NCBI RefSeq assembly: GCF_023349125.1
Contig: NZ_JAKIKT010000001.1
Coordinates: forward strand, 806,001-870,000
DNA: 64,000 bases
DNA from: Shewanella corallii
GTDB lineage: Bacteria; Pseudomonadota; Gammaproteobacteria; Enterobacterales; Shewanellaceae
Direction: 5' to 3'
Below, in pieces: positions 63,981 through 64,000 of the stretch (positions are counted from its first letter, which is position 1; every line of letters begins with the position of its first letter). The notes under the pieces are model-generated. The model did no database searches. It was not told the origin of the DNA and saw only the letters and a program-made list of their open reading frames with translations. The translations under genes were made by a program, and so were the position numbers.

Positions 63981-64000
63981 TATTTGCGGGACTTGTGCTC

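Overview
The window looks like a chromosomal segment of a marine gammaproteobacterium of the Shewanella type. The evidence is gene content and order: recA-recX-alaS-lysC-csrA with a tRNA-Ser/tRNA-Arg array, oadGAB, a prolyl-oligopeptidase and an M16 protease next to gshA, purEK beside a GGDEF gene, a periplasmic [FeFe]-hydrogenase operon in the order hydA-hydB-cytochrome b-hydG-hydX-hydE-hydF, and rdgC/porin/phoB-phoR-pstS. Most of it is ordinary backbone with short intergenic gaps and clear terminators.

Layout. 0-8 kb: the SOS gene recA with an E. coli-like LexA box inside its promoter, recX, alaS, aspartokinase, csrA, then ten tRNA genes in one operon (2 Ser-GCT, 8 Arg-ACG). 8-12 kb: the oxaloacetate decarboxylase sodium pump oadGAB behind a PdhR-like operator. 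12-25 kb: a dicarboxylate/amino-acid symporter, a YqaA membrane protein, two secreted peptidases, gshA, two lipoproteins, a GAF-GGDEF signalling protein and purEK.

25-30.1 kb: an accessory pocket between purE and hydF. It holds small orphan genes, a YeaR-like gene plus a 5'-truncated copy of it, an AT-rich gene for a two-helix coiled-coil membrane protein, and many structured repeats. These include a pair of inverted ~100-bp repeats near its two ends and two copies of a ~180-200-bp hairpin element, each behind a different small gene. No integrase, transposase or reverse transcriptase is visible.

30.1-37 kb: the complete [FeFe]-hydrogenase structural and maturation operon on the minus strand, with a possible FNR/EtrA site upstream and two strong hairpins between the structural and the maturation halves. 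37-42.5 kb: a SulP transporter, then a lipoprotein with a VWA domain followed by an ECF sigma factor and a probable anti-sigma protein. 42.5-48.3 kb: rdgC, a porin, phoB-phoR and pstS with Pho boxes.

48.3-49.1 kb: the most striking part of the window. On the minus strand, between pstS and a GNAT gene, lie four tandem copies of what looks like a small-RNA gene. Each has a conserved CU-rich 5' segment, a hairpin with a conserved loop, a second hairpin and its own intrinsic terminator. The stems change in a compensatory way between copies. I do not recognise this RNA family.

49-64 kb: a GNAT acetyltransferase, a YfaZ-like outer-membrane protein, a 47-residue basic protein, an rRNA methyltransferase, a glutathione S-transferase, a DUF2461 protein, a soluble chemoreceptor-like protein with three near-identical PAS domains, two large TonB-dependent receptors, a DUF333 lipoprotein, a secreted sugar-dehydrogenase-like protein and an ArsP-type permease at the right edge.

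All functional names come from recognising families by eye. No database search was run.
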